The position numbers were made by a program, and so were the translations under genes. The notes under the pieces are model-generated. The model was not told where the DNA came from. It did not search any database and saw nothing but the letters and a program-made list of their open reading frames with translations. A DNA stretch of 64,000 bases from assembly GCF_030463535.1 (NCBI RefSeq), contig NC_132892.1:34792138-34856137 (forward strand), read 5' to 3'. Shown in pieces: positions 38,801 through 43,180 of the stretch (its first letter is position 1; every line of letters starts with the position of its first letter). The DNA comes from Salminus brasiliensis (taxonomy: Eukaryota > Chordata > Actinopteri > Characiformes > Bryconidae).

Positions 38801-41186
38801 TGTAAATCAAGGCAATTGCAAATATAAATGCAGGGCCAGCCCAAGCCTTTATGGGACCCTAGCAGATTTTCATTTGGGGCCCTCCATACCACCACCTCAG
38901 CACCAGATGCTTCATCATTTCGTAGGGAATGCCCGGAAGCGCCCGGGCCCGGGCCTTTATCCTAGAACCTAAAATAAATTCATATAAATATATATTTTTT
39001 ATCATAAATTATTGGTGCTCTTGGGGGGGGGGCCTGGTGGCATTGGGGCTCTAAGCAGCCGCGTAATTGGAGTATGCCTTGGGCCGGCTCTGGGTCTAGA
39101 TATGGGTTCCGAAAACCAACATCTGGCCCACCTCTGGGCAATCATTCCAGGTGGTTCCAGATGTGAACCAGGTTCAGACTACATTAATGCTGCTATCAGT
39201 GTTTGGAACCTTCTACTATGTAAAGAACCTTCTTGGGTTCTAAATGAAGGTTCTTCACGTCACACATTTTCAGAACGGTCCTGAAGCGCTGTGCCGGGGA
39301 TTCTCTTGATGATTCTCTTGATGATTCTCTTGATGTTTCTCTTGATGATTCTCTTGATGTTTCTCTTGATGATTCTCTTAAAGTTTCTCTTGATGATTCT
39401 CTTGATGTTTCTCTTGATGTTTCTCTTAAGGTTTCTCTTGATGATTCTCTTGATGTTTCTCTTGACGATTCTCTTGATGATTCTCCTGATGTTTCTCTTG
39501 ATGTTTCTCTTGATGATTCTCCTGATGTTTCTCTTGATGTTTCCCTCTCAGGATCTGGTTCAGTACTACCAGGAGAACTCCCTGAAGGAGTGTTTTAAAG
39601 ACGTAGACACTCGACTGCTGATCCCGTTCAAACAGCCTGAGCAGAGTGTGTCCTCGTACACACACCAACCTTCCAGAGGTAACACACCCTGCACACACCC
39701 TTCCGCCCACCCTCAAAATAAAGGTGCTACACAGGGTATTTTGAGCGATGCCATAAAAAAAGAACAACAACAACACTTAGACCTACTCAGTGTGGACAAA
39801 AGTATTGGGACACCTGCCCATTTCTTCTGAAATCAAAGCTTCTCTCCAGGGAAGAAGGCTTGGAGCAGCATTGCTGTGAGGATCTGATTGCATTCAGCCA
39901 TCGTATCTGAGAGTGTAAAGAAACTTTGTGAATTTTAAATTAGGTTTCTTCACACTCACACAGGTCCCTTTTATAAACATGATTCAAAATGGAACCAGAA
40001 TTGGTTCTTCCTCTTCTTCTATGGCATCACTGAAGGAACCCCCCTGTAGCACCTTTATTTTGAATGTATGAGTGTGTGTCTCACAGCAGCATAGCACTTT
40101 CTATCACATAAAAACACAGTTAAACAGCTTCTCTTATATCAAACTAAAACCAAATGAATTCATAATAAAAACTAAATATCTAGATAATATCCAGACCTAT
40201 CTGATGGCTTTTATGGGGGTTGAATGAACTGCTTGACAAAAGCCGAGCAGTGGTTGGTTGCAGCTGCACAACTAAAATGTGGCGTGATGTGTGATGTGTG
40301 TGTGTGTGTGTGTGTGTGTGTGATGTGTGTGTAGGTATGAGTGAGCGGTATTTTGGTACAGCGAAGGTGAGGTACGATTTCTCTGCACGTGATCGCACTG
40401 AGCTGTCTCTGAGAGAAGGAGACACTGTGAAAATCATCTCAAAGAAAGCCCACAACGGCTGGTGGAAAGGAGAGGTGTATGGCAGGGTAAGGATGTGAGG
40501 TCATATTTCCTATATACCAATATTTAAGCACCTGCATGCAATACTATCTATTTACACTAAATGGCCAAAAGTTTGTGGACACCCCTTCTAATGAATGCAT
40601 TCAGCTACTTTTAGTTGCACTCATTGCTGTCTAGTGTCTAGTCCCTGTAGAGAAGAAGTACTGCCAATAGAATAGGACTCTCTGGAGCAGATCAACATCA
40701 TGACCCTATTGGCACCATGCTGCCTAATAATGCCAGGCGTGGACTAGAGGGGTATTATAAAGCCCCCCAGCACTGAGGAGCTGTGGAGCAGTGGAAGAAC
40801 TGAGTTCTCTGGAATGATGGTGGATGATGAGGAGGGGTGATCATCGTTCAACATCCTGACCTTAATAATGTTCTTGTTGCTCAATGCAATCAAATCCTCA
40901 CAGCAATGCCCCTCATCCAAAATCTAGTAGAAAGCCTTCTTCTCTGGCCAGTAGAGACAGACAGTTATGAATGAACAATGAATGAATAAGCAAGTGTCCC
41001 AATACTGTGTCACATATAGTGTATTTATATATATATATATATATATATAACCTATAATGTCTCATATGGATGATGTGCATGTCAGTTCCTGTATATATTA
41101 TATATAAGTAATCAGTGATTGTCTCTCTGTAGGTGGGCTTGTTTCCTTCTAACTACGTAGAGGAGGAACATTCAGACTACTGCTGA
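3113..41186 (+). CDS. vav1: vav1, Rho-family guanine nucleotide exchange factor and adaptor (exons 2-27; exon 1 outside window)
   Basis: Vav1 is a cytosolic exchange factor for Rac/Rho GTPases, phosphorylated downstream of antigen and other immune receptors. Exons: 3113-3229, 5241-5299, 6062-6127, 6275-6383, 6568-6657, 6775-6843, 8793-8896, 9164-9263, 9420-9515, 11595-11663, 11776-11862, 20051-20136, 20224-20359, 21095-21204, 21580-21681, 22555-22649, 22761-22783, 23894-23933, 25023-25159, 32960-33025, 34179-34210, 35680-35790, 37651-37738, 39552-39678, 40335-40486, 41133-41186. All junctions are GT-AG and the phases chain exactly: 2325 nt, 774 codons plus stop. Domain order is CH (end), acidic tyrosines, DH, PH, C1, SH3, SH2, SH3. 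With about 68 residues from exon 1 the protein would be near 842 residues (human 845). DLYDCV, DIYEDL and the C-terminal DYC favour Vav1 over Vav2/Vav3. No exon is broken although the introns are mostly repeats. Promoter and start codon are not in the window. Confidence 0.96.
3407..3595. repeat. (AAT)n / (TTA)n inverted microsatellite block
   Basis: Alternating runs of AAT and ATT triplets, two near-identical halves, able to fold back. It is followed to 4339 by AT-rich intron in which I see nothing else. Confidence 0.85.
4340..5149 (+). repeat. 11-12 bp G-rich minisatellite (vav1 intron 2)
   Basis: About 70 copies of GCGAGCAGGGG(G) with GCGAACA, GTGAGCA and GCAAACA variants. Strong G/C strand bias. 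Collagen-like or proline-rich open frames on both strands are artefacts. Confidence 0.95.
5241..5299 (+). CDS. vav1: vav1 exon 3 (end of CH domain)
   Basis: Reads [20 protein letters not shown]. Acceptor CTCCTGCAG, donor CAG|GTGAGA. It ends two bases into an Arg codon completed by exon 4. Confidence 0.93.
5300..6061. other. vav1 intron 3, AT-rich, no element seen
   Basis: Has (CA)n near its 5' end (5347-5361) and (TG)n near its 3' end (6018-6038). Otherwise AT-rich without recognisable repeats. Confidence 0.7.
6062..6127 (+). CDS. vav1: vav1 exon 4 (start of acidic region)
   Basis: Reads [20 protein letters not shown]. The tyrosine in DDIYNGL corresponds to human Tyr142, one of the inhibitory acidic-region tyrosines. 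Acceptor TCCTCCTCAG, donor GTGAGT followed by (TG)n. Confidence 0.93.
6275..6383 (+). CDS. vav1: vav1 exon 5 (acidic region, regulatory tyrosines)
   Basis: Contains DLYDCVED and DIYEDLMR, matching human Tyr160 and Tyr174. Phosphorylation of these residues relieves autoinhibition of the DH domain in the family. The stretch is rich in Asp and Glu. Acceptor TGCCTCAG, donor ACA|GTGAGA followed five bases later by (AC)n. Confidence 0.94.
6389..6437 (+). repeat. (AC)n at the 5' end of vav1 intron 5
   Basis: About 24 AC units starting five bases after the donor. Complementary to the (TG)n at 6495-6560 in the same intron. Confidence 0.95.
6495..6560 (+). repeat. (TG)n at the 3' end of vav1 intron 5
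   Basis: About 33 TG units with one CG interruption, ending seven bases before exon 6. Confidence 0.95.
6568..6657 (+). CDS. vav1: vav1 exon 6 (start of DH domain)
   Basis: 30 codons, reading [20 protein letters not shown] and on through [10 protein letters not shown], the first conserved helix of the Dbl-homology domain. The acceptor follows a (TG)n tract of about 65 bases and reads TTCTCAG. Confidence 0.95.
6731..6768 (+). repeat. (TG)n at the 3' end of vav1 intron 6
   Basis: Pairs potentially with the CA-rich stretch 6660-6714 at the 5' end of the same 117-base intron. Confidence 0.92.
6775..6843 (+). CDS. vav1: vav1 exon 7 (DH domain)
   Basis: 23 codons, [20 protein letters not shown] plus NIE. 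The acceptor is (TG)n then TTTTAG; the donor is GAG|GTAATA. Confidence 0.94.
6855..8520 (+). repeat. TCATCCATT-type minisatellite (vav1 intron 7)
   Basis: Degenerate tetranucleotide-derived array. Longer composite units contain TTATCATTCATATATTATTC and CATTCATCATCCATT. From 8521 to 8600 it gives way to AATG/ATTC inverted runs. Confidence 0.93.
8763..8790 (+). repeat. (TG)n forming the exon 8 acceptor
   Basis: TG repeat running directly into TAG|exon 8, with almost no separate pyrimidine tract. Confidence 0.9.
8793..8896 (+). CDS. vav1: vav1 exon 8 (DH domain)
   Basis: Reads [13 protein letters not shown] through [12 protein letters not shown]. The acceptor is essentially a pure (TG)n tract ending TGTAG at 8792. 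The last codon is completed by exon 9. Confidence 0.94.
9164..9263 (+). CDS. vav1: vav1 exon 9 (DH domain)
   Basis: Reads [20 protein letters not shown] and on through [20 protein letters not shown] is a strongly conserved Vav DH motif. Acceptor ACCTGCAG, donor GAG|GTACAC. Confidence 0.95.
9420..9515 (+). CDS. vav1: vav1 exon 10 (DH domain core)
   Basis: 32 codons, including [20 protein letters not shown], the most conserved DH helix, which contacts Rac/Rho switch regions in the family. Acceptor TCCCCACAG, donor CAG|GTAACA followed by (CA)n. Confidence 0.96.
9516..9985. other. vav1 intron 10, first part, unrecognised dispersed repeat
   Basis: Begins with (CA)n. The stretch 9560-9960 has the look of transposon-derived DNA (CCCCCATGCTTCACAATGG) but I cannot name a family, and no frame is long enough to help. 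Confidence 0.3.
9986..10810. mobile_element. Putative 825 bp inverted-repeat element (vav1 intron 10)
   Basis: Perfect 12 bp inverted ends, GGCCCACACTAC and GTAGTGTGGGCC. Inside are a (CA)n tract (10191-10226), an AT-rich stretch (10440-10530) and a second GTCGGCCGGGAC segment echoing ATCGGGCCGAC at the left. No transposase is seen. A chance pair of ends cannot be ruled out. Confidence 0.4.
10820..11350 (+). repeat. Direct repeat of about 105 bp (two copies)
   Basis: 10822-10927 and 11247-11350 share CCATTCAGGTTCTCAGCAG, CTTCTGGAGGTTTGGTTT and TCTTGTCCTCCACAGTTC with few changes. Confidence 0.85.
11595..11663 (+). CDS. vav1: vav1 exon 11 (DH domain)
   Basis: 23 codons, [20 protein letters not shown] plus AMR. 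Acceptor TTTTTTGCAG, donor AGG|GTGAGT. Confidence 0.94.
11776..11862 (+). CDS. vav1: vav1 exon 12 (end of DH domain)
   Basis: 29 codons, [20 protein letters not shown] through FQLCIENM. The acceptor is a (TG)n tract ending TGTAG. The following intron is 8.2 kb and holds the 60/61 bp satellite. Confidence 0.95.
12513..12575 (+). repeat. Single outlying copy of the satellite unit
   Basis: One complete unit, CAATTAGCTCTAGAGCTATG through GCCTTTACTACAT, stands about 900 bp before the array inside the GACGGGGTGGT repeat region. It is continuous with that region's TTGAGAGGCCGTCCC, so it may be the source. Confidence 0.85.
13489..19537 (+). repeat. 60/61 bp satellite array with higher-order structure (vav1 intron 12)
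   Basis: About 100 head-to-tail copies. The unit begins CAATTAGCTCTAGAGCTATG, continues AGGCTAATGTAGCTAACGAG and TAATGGAAGCC, and ends either AATGTACAC/T (60 bp) or TTTACTACAT (61 bp). TAGCTCTAGAGCTA is a perfect 14 bp palindrome. Private variants repeat at intervals of 541 and 1691 bp. No long frame is open. Confidence 0.97.
19597..19946 (+). mobile_element. Small non-autonomous DNA element A, copy 1
   Basis: Starts ACTATATGGACAAAAGTATT and ends near ATATTTGGACATGTAG. The body contains AAGTACTGGATGGAGCTCC and a run reading GGGGGGCTTTATACCCCTCT. It abuts the right end of the 60/61 bp satellite. Family assigned by comparing the eight copies here; the ends are Tc1/mariner-like but no coding part exists. 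Confidence 0.75.
20051..20136 (+). CDS. vav1: vav1 exon 13 (DH-PH junction)
   Basis: Reads [18 protein letters not shown] and on to SKQDR, the start of the PH domain. Acceptor CTCCCCTCAG, donor CAG|GTGTGT. It ends two bases into an Arg codon. Confidence 0.94.
20224..20359 (+). CDS. vav1: vav1 exon 14 (PH domain)
   Basis: Reads [17 protein letters not shown] through [11 protein letters not shown]. The acceptor is (TG)n then TTGTAG. The donor AAG|GTCCTT is a weak match to consensus, but the frame and the family both require it. Confidence 0.94.
20406..20836 (-). mobile_element. Element A, copy 2 (vav1 intron 14)
   Basis: Reverse orientation: begins with the TGTCCAAATATTTTTGGACA end and finishes with CCCAATACTTTT. 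Retains the GCAGTACTTCT and AGCTCC body segments. Confidence 0.75.
20880..21022. mobile_element. Fragment of the same relic family as in pin1 intron 2
   Basis: Shares GAGAACCCAGACCTTC and the end motif TTAATGTTTTGGCTC with 53165-53250. Only an end is left, in vav1 intron 14. Confidence 0.45.
21095..21204 (+). CDS. vav1: vav1 exon 15 (end of PH domain)
   Basis: Reads [20 protein letters not shown] and on through [17 protein letters not shown], the last PH strand and the C-terminal helix with its conserved Trp. Donor CT|GTGAGT. Confidence 0.95.
21338..21505. mobile_element. Element B fragment (vav1 intron 15)
   Basis: Contains AAAAATGAAGGTGCTACA and the GGTTCTTCACGCTCACA segment found in element B at 39940. 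A further scrap lies at 39205-39275. Confidence 0.5.
21580..21681 (+). CDS. vav1: vav1 exon 16 (C1 zinc finger, first half)
   Basis: Carries the His and first Cys pair of the C1 domain: [22 protein letters not shown]12-C-X2-C spacing is intact. The acceptor is nearly pure (TG)n ending TGTAG. Confidence 0.95.
21682..22554. other. vav1 intron 16, no coding or clear repeat seen
   Basis: Mostly unique-looking. A short run near 22310-22385 with CTGGTAGACCAGTGTGGTCA repeats a CTGGT/ACCAG motif. Nothing else supported. Confidence 0.5.
22555..22649 (+). CDS. vav1: vav1 exon 17 (C1 zinc finger, second half)
   Basis: Reads [20 protein letters not shown] and on through [11 protein letters not shown]. 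Together with exon 16 it gives H-X12-C-X2-C-X13-C-X2-C-X4-H-X2-C-X6-C, a complete C1 zinc-binding pattern of the atypical Vav type. Confidence 0.95.
22761..22783 (+). CDS. vav1: vav1 exon 18 (23-nt microexon, C1-SH3 linker)
   Basis: A 23-base exon reading E-NSGTLKK across the junction. Acceptor TTTTTGACAG after a T-rich tract, donor AAG|GTCAGT. It is needed to keep frame: exon 17 ends one base into a codon and exon 19 starts in phase 0. Linkers here vary in Vav proteins, so it is supported by phase and splice sites rather than by conservation. Confidence 0.8.
22790..23815 (+). repeat. TATTCAGTAT-type tandem repeat (vav1 intron 18)
   Basis: Degenerate units of AATTATTCAGTATC with larger repeats: the block with AGTCAGTATCCAATAAACA recurs near 22950, 23165 and 23341. 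It decays toward 23815. Confidence 0.9.
23894..23933 (+). CDS. vav1: vav1 exon 19 (basic linker)
   Basis: Reads [13 protein letters not shown], a short basic linker between C1 and the first SH3, equivalent in place to the Lys/Arg-rich linker of mammalian Vav1. Acceptor TTTTTATAG, donor CAG|GTCAGT. Confidence 0.82.
24057..24955 (+). repeat. 26 bp minisatellite (vav1 intron 19)
   Basis: About 34 copies of CCCCTCCCATTCATACTGCAG plus TTTAG. Each unit is a C/T-rich tract followed by CAG. It ends about 65 bases before exon 20. Confidence 0.95.
25023..25159 (+). CDS. vav1: vav1 exon 20 (proline-rich and N-terminal SH3)
   Basis: Reads [18 protein letters not shown] and on through the SH3 stretch [20 protein letters not shown]. 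The PPPP segment and the divergent N-SH3 are typical of Vav. The acceptor lies directly after the 26 bp array. Confidence 0.95.
25326..25842 (-). mobile_element. Element A, copy 3 (vav1 intron 20)
   Basis: Longest copy, bounded by ACACTATCTGTCCAAATG and TTTTGTCCATATAGTGT, near-perfect inverted termini. Confidence 0.8.
26160..27126 (+). repeat. 73 bp tandem repeat (vav1 intron 20)
   Basis: About 13 copies containing TAACATTAGAATAAACCCA, AAGTCAGTGGTCAGTGAGAG and CTACCTGTAATTAACTC. One copy near 27065 lacks nine bases (TGGTCAGTG region). Confidence 0.95.
27127..28669. other. vav1 intron 20 between array and Tc1 element
   Basis: A (CT)n tract at 27703-27729, otherwise AT-rich single-copy-like sequence. 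An 82-residue minus-strand frame at 28025-28273 resembles nothing I know and has no splice or promoter context. Confidence 0.5.
28672..30285 (-). mobile_element. Tc1-like transposon with both inverted repeats and intact transposase
   Basis: 1614 bp element inserted in vav1 intron 20 and flanked by TA on both sides (28670-28671 and 30286-30287), the Tc1/mariner target duplication. Both ends begin CAGTGGGGAGAACAAG. The inverted repeats run about 200 bp each (28672-28876 and 30079-30285) and contain an inner copy of the motif near ATAAGTATTTGATACAC, the paired IR/DR layout of many fish Tc1 elements. The right repeat differs by an 8 bp insertion. Near identity of the two ends and the open transposase suggest a recent insertion. 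Confidence 0.95.
28887..29909 (-). CDS. Tc1-like transposase, full length (DD34E)
   Basis: 340 residues without interruption. The N-terminal half (1 to about 120) is the paired-like, two helix-turn-helix DNA-binding domain, ending near [20 protein letters not shown]. Catalytic residues are Asp in MWSDETK, Asp in [11 protein letters not shown] and Glu in LNPIENLW, with GGG in [14 protein letters not shown], all standard for Tc1. It catalyses cut-and-paste transposition at TA sites. It starts at [15 protein letters not shown], the usual start. Length matches active relatives, so activity is possible but cannot be judged from one copy. Confidence 0.96.
   Translation of the reverse strand: MPKTRELCKDIRDKIVDLHKAGMGYRTIGKQLGEKATTVGAIIRKWKKCKITDNLPRSGAPCKISPRGASMVLRKVRNEPRITRQDLVNDLNRAGTTVSKKTISNTLRRQGLKSCSARKVPFLKPTHVKARLKFANDHLNDPEEEWEKVMWSDETKIELFGLNSTRHVWRKKNDEYNPKNTIPTVKHGGGNIILWGCFSAKGTGRLHRIVGRMDGGMYREILANNLLPSVRALKMGRGWVFQHDNDPKHTARATKEWLRRKHLKVLEWPSQSPDLNPIENLWRELKVRVAQRQPRNLKALEEICMEEWAKIPAAVCANLVKNYRKRLISVIANKGFCTKY
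30290..32870 (+). repeat. ATCC-type repeat array with internal segmental duplication (vav1 intron 20)
   Basis: CCATCCATC and CTATCCATC units for 2.6 kb, next to the right end of the Tc1 element. Blocks such as TATCCTATGATGCCACCATC recur many times, and the stretch 30676-31240 is repeated nearly whole at 31705-32300. Long open frames (SIHPSIHP type) are artefacts. Confidence 0.93.
32960..33025 (+). CDS. vav1: vav1 exon 21 (end of first SH3)
   Basis: 22 codons, [20 protein letters not shown] plus LP, with the conserved GWFPC SH3 strand. Acceptor GTATTTCAG, donor CCG|GTGAGT. The intron before it is 7.8 kb. Confidence 0.95.
33026..34178. other. vav1 intron 21, no element seen
   Basis: (TG)n at 33138-33154 and an (AT)n block near 33228-33262. 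The rest looks like ordinary intron. Confidence 0.6.
34179..34210 (+). CDS. vav1: vav1 exon 22 (SH3-SH2 linker)
   Basis: Short 32-base exon reading [10 protein letters not shown] and two bases of the Trp that opens the SH2 domain. Acceptor TTTTCTCAG, donor CTG|GTGAGA followed by (CA)n. Confidence 0.88.
34389..34736 (-). mobile_element. Element A, copy 4 (vav1 intron 22), left end missing
   Basis: Starts inside the body at AGCCCCCCAGCATTGAGG and ends CAATACTTTTGTCCACATG. Confidence 0.75.
34935..35590 (+). repeat. 15 bp minisatellite (vav1 intron 22)
   Basis: About 40 copies of CTATAGAGGATGTGT with AAGACATGC and GAACTTACC variants. A larger 75-90 bp unit repeats at 35165-35350. Frames reading [10 protein letters not shown] or its shifts are open only because 15 is divisible by 3. 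Confidence 0.93.
35680..35790 (+). CDS. vav1: vav1 exon 23 (SH2 domain, phosphotyrosine pocket)
   Basis: Reads [14 protein letters not shown] then [24 protein letters not shown] carries the Arg that binds phosphotyrosine. Acceptor CTGTCTCAG; the donor GTAAAA runs into (CA)n. Confidence 0.96.
35935..37515 (+). repeat. 34 bp minisatellite (vav1 intron 23)
   Basis: About 40 copies of GAAGGTTTGGTTGGGCTAGA then GGTGTGATTAGGGT, alternating with a GGTTTGGTTGGGGT half. A higher-order alternation is visible from 36800 to 37180. Confidence 0.93.
37651..37738 (+). CDS. vav1: vav1 exon 24 (SH2 domain)
   Basis: Reads [20 protein letters not shown] and on through [14 protein letters not shown] is the conserved strand D motif. 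Acceptor CTCTCTCAG, donor ATT|GTAAGT. Confidence 0.96.
37739..38830. other. vav1 intron 24, first part
   Basis: Mostly unique-looking. The segment 38540-38570 (CCCAGATGTGGCTGCTGG) resembles 39118-39165 and suggests an older dispersed repeat. AATT-rich microsatellite at 38695-38770. Confidence 0.45.
38831..39092. mobile_element. Short inverted-repeat element, hAT-like termini (vav1 intron 24)
   Basis: Left end CAGGGCCAGCCCAAGCC, right end GCCTTGGGCCGGCTCTG, imperfect inverted copies 262 bp apart. No coding sequence. hAT affinity is a guess from the terminal bases; no clear target duplication is visible. Confidence 0.5.
39299..39550 (+). repeat. 12 bp pyrimidine-rich minisatellite abutting exon 25
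   Basis: About 21 units of TTCTCTTGATGA or TTCTCTTGATGT. The last unit passes directly into CCCTCTCAG, the acceptor of exon 25. Confidence 0.93.
39552..39678 (+). CDS. vav1: vav1 exon 25 (end of SH2, linker)
   Basis: Reads [20 protein letters not shown] and on through [10 protein letters not shown], closing the SH2 domain. The polypyrimidine tract of its acceptor is the end of a 12 bp minisatellite. Confidence 0.95.
39713..40063. mobile_element. Element B with terminal repeats, interrupted by element A (vav1 intron 25)
   Basis: Ends are TCAAAATAAAGGTGCTACA and, inverted at the right, TGTAGCACCTTTATTTTGA. GCGATGCCATA inside the left end pairs with TATGGCATCAC inside the right. Element A copy 5 (39788-39900) sits inside, leaving about 240 bp of element B. 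Confidence 0.75.
39788..39900 (+). mobile_element. Element A, copy 5 (short, nested in element B)
   Basis: From TGTGGACAAAAGTATTGGGA to GATTGCATTCAGCCA. The distal half of the family is absent. Confidence 0.7.
40335..40486 (+). CDS. vav1: vav1 exon 26 (C-terminal SH3)
   Basis: Reads [20 protein letters not shown] and on through [11 protein letters not shown]. The ALYDY-like strand, the acidic RT loop and the WW pair of an SH3 domain are all present. Acceptor (TG)n ending TGTAG, donor AGG|GTAAGG. Confidence 0.96.
40554..41022 (-). mobile_element. Element A, copy 6 (vav1 intron 26)
   Basis: Between ACACTAAATGGCCAAAAG and CACATATAGTGT. Together with its flanks it is duplicated at 42483-43180. 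Confidence 0.75.
41133..41186 (+). CDS. vav1: vav1 exon 27 (end of C-terminal SH3, stop)
   Basis: Reads [17 protein letters not shown] then TGA at 41184-41186. FPSNYV is the last SH3 motif; the short acidic tail ending in Cys is Vav1-like. Confidence 0.96.
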   Translation: MGLFPSNYVEEEHSDYC

Positions 41187-41958
41187 TTCCCCGATTCACT
41201 CACACACAGAACGACTCTTCGAATCCCTCAGTTCTGACTCCAGCTGTGTGACTCCCTGATTCACTGAGTCGTTCACTCTCTCTCATCTGACTCTCACTGA
41301 ATCGCTCTTAGTGAAAATCACGTTTTATGGAATTCAAATTTAGATGTAGGCCGACTGAGTCTTGACCTCTGAAATGTGAATATAGCGAGTATAATGTTTA
41401 TATAAGAACACACTGAAGTTATATAGCTTCATTCACACAGCGTATATAACCAGCTCCCGATGCTTCAGGTAGGCACTAATTAGGAAAACTGCCTGATTAT
41501 TCCAAATTACTGAACTATTCAAGCTCCTGTTTTTTCACTAGGAGAACTTCTGGATACTCTCCAGGACATTTAGCGTAAATGTCCATTTATCTTGACGTCA
41601 TAACAGTAATAAAAATGCACCTCCGGGTGTGTGTGCTAACCACTGTCCACCTGGACGAGTCTTAAGGCTCCTTGTTTACACAGTATATGGGTCCACTATG
41701 CATTTCACCTGACAGTTAACCAATGAAATTTGATCTGGTTTCATTTCAGACACAGTGCTGTAGTGTGAAGATTCACTGAGTCGTTCAGGGAGTCATTTAT
41801 GCTCATTTCTGGTACTTAACTTACTGGCCGCTGTTTTGGTCATTTAGTCTGTAGGAGATTCGCTCTGATTGGAAGACGAGGGGTATTTAACTGTAACTAG
41901 TGCAGAAGGGAATGGGGGACTTTGTAAAGGATAATGCCCCAGTCCTTCTGAAATATGA

Positions 41959-41993
<35 letters not shown>

Positions 41994-42017
41994 CGAGCCT
42001 GTCTGTAACTGTAATTC

Positions 42018-42023
42018 AATAAA
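42018..42023 (+). terminator. vav1 polyadenylation signal (AATAAA)
   Basis: AATAAA about 830 bases after the vav1 stop codon. It would define a 3' UTR of roughly 41187-42040 without obvious repeats except a (TG)n/(GA)n tract at 41958-41998. Confidence 0.6.
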
Positions 42024-42482
42024 GCTCAGCTGTGGGGACTGAAACCACACTGTGATCACATGCCGGGATGAATCATTATTACTGGCTATCAGAACTGAGT
42101 CTGTGGAAATGCTGCAGCTGCCAGTCGTCCACTTCTATTATAAGCAAGTTCTGAGTCAGCAAGAGTTTTATTAATATTATTTTATTGTACAGGGGTCAGT
42201 CTCATGAAGCTCGGCCAGCAGAAATGCCCTCTCAGCAAGTTAGCTCATCTTCCATCCAGTCGAAACATCCAGTTCGTCTCATTTTGAGAATATTGGGGAA
42301 ATTTGATTTTTTTGAGTTTTGGGCCTGTTTTTAAAGCATTATTTTGGGAAATATGCAACATAATGTGCCAGTGGTCAGCAGAGAAAGCTGTTAGCCACCT
42401 TCATACAACCCTGACCCACTTTTCTCCTGGATCGACTTTAGAAGGGCCTGAAAAGTACGTCAGAATTCAGAAGAAAATGAGA

Positions 42483-43180
42483 TAAGGATGTGAGGTCATA
42501 TTTCCGATATACCCATATTTAAGCACCTGTATGCAATACTATCTATGTACACTAAATGGCCAAAAGTTTGTGGACACCCCTTCGTGCAGATGTGCAAATG
42601 CACACACACACAGCCTGTCTAGTCCCTGTAGAGAAGAAGTACTGCCAATAGAATAGGACTCTCTGGAGCAGATCAGCATCATGACCCTATTGGCTCCATG
42701 CTGCCTAATAATGCCAGGCGTGGGCTAGAGGGGTATAAAGCCCCCCAGCATTGAGGAGCTGTGGAGCAGTGGAAGAACTGTGTTCTCTGGAATAAGGATG
42801 GATGATAAGGTGGAGTGGTGATCATCGTTCAACATCCTGACCTCAGTAAAGTTCTTGTTGCTGAATGCAATCAAATCCCAAATCCTCACAGCAATGCTCC
42901 TCATCCAAAATCTAGTAGAAAGCATTCTTCTCTGGACAGTAAGTGACAGTAAGCAAGTGTCCCAATACTGTGTCACATATAGTGTATTTATATCTATATA
43001 TATATCTATATATATATAGGAGATGTAGATATTATGCATATATATATATATATATATATATATGTTTATATGTATACATACATTATACTTACATGTGATA
43101 TGCTCTAGTAATATTATATAACCTATAATGTCTCATATGGATTATGTACATCTTAGTACCTATATATAATACCTGTATAT
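42483..43180. repeat. Copy of vav1 intron 26, including element A copy 7, in the 3' flank
   Basis: The sequence from TAAGGATGTGAGGTCATATT (42483) onward follows vav1 intron 26 from 40488, through element A (42549-42985) and ACCTATAATGTCTCATATGG (near 43120, matching 41050). It stops close to where the intron would reach its acceptor. Neither flanking exon is included. The (AT)n stretch has expanded in this copy. Confidence 0.8.

Noticed and set aside
39291-39830. Plus-strand frame with [12 protein letters not shown], like a membrane protein fused to an SH2 segment
   Set aside because: The first part is the 12 bp minisatellite; the second is vav1 exon 25 in its right frame followed by intron.
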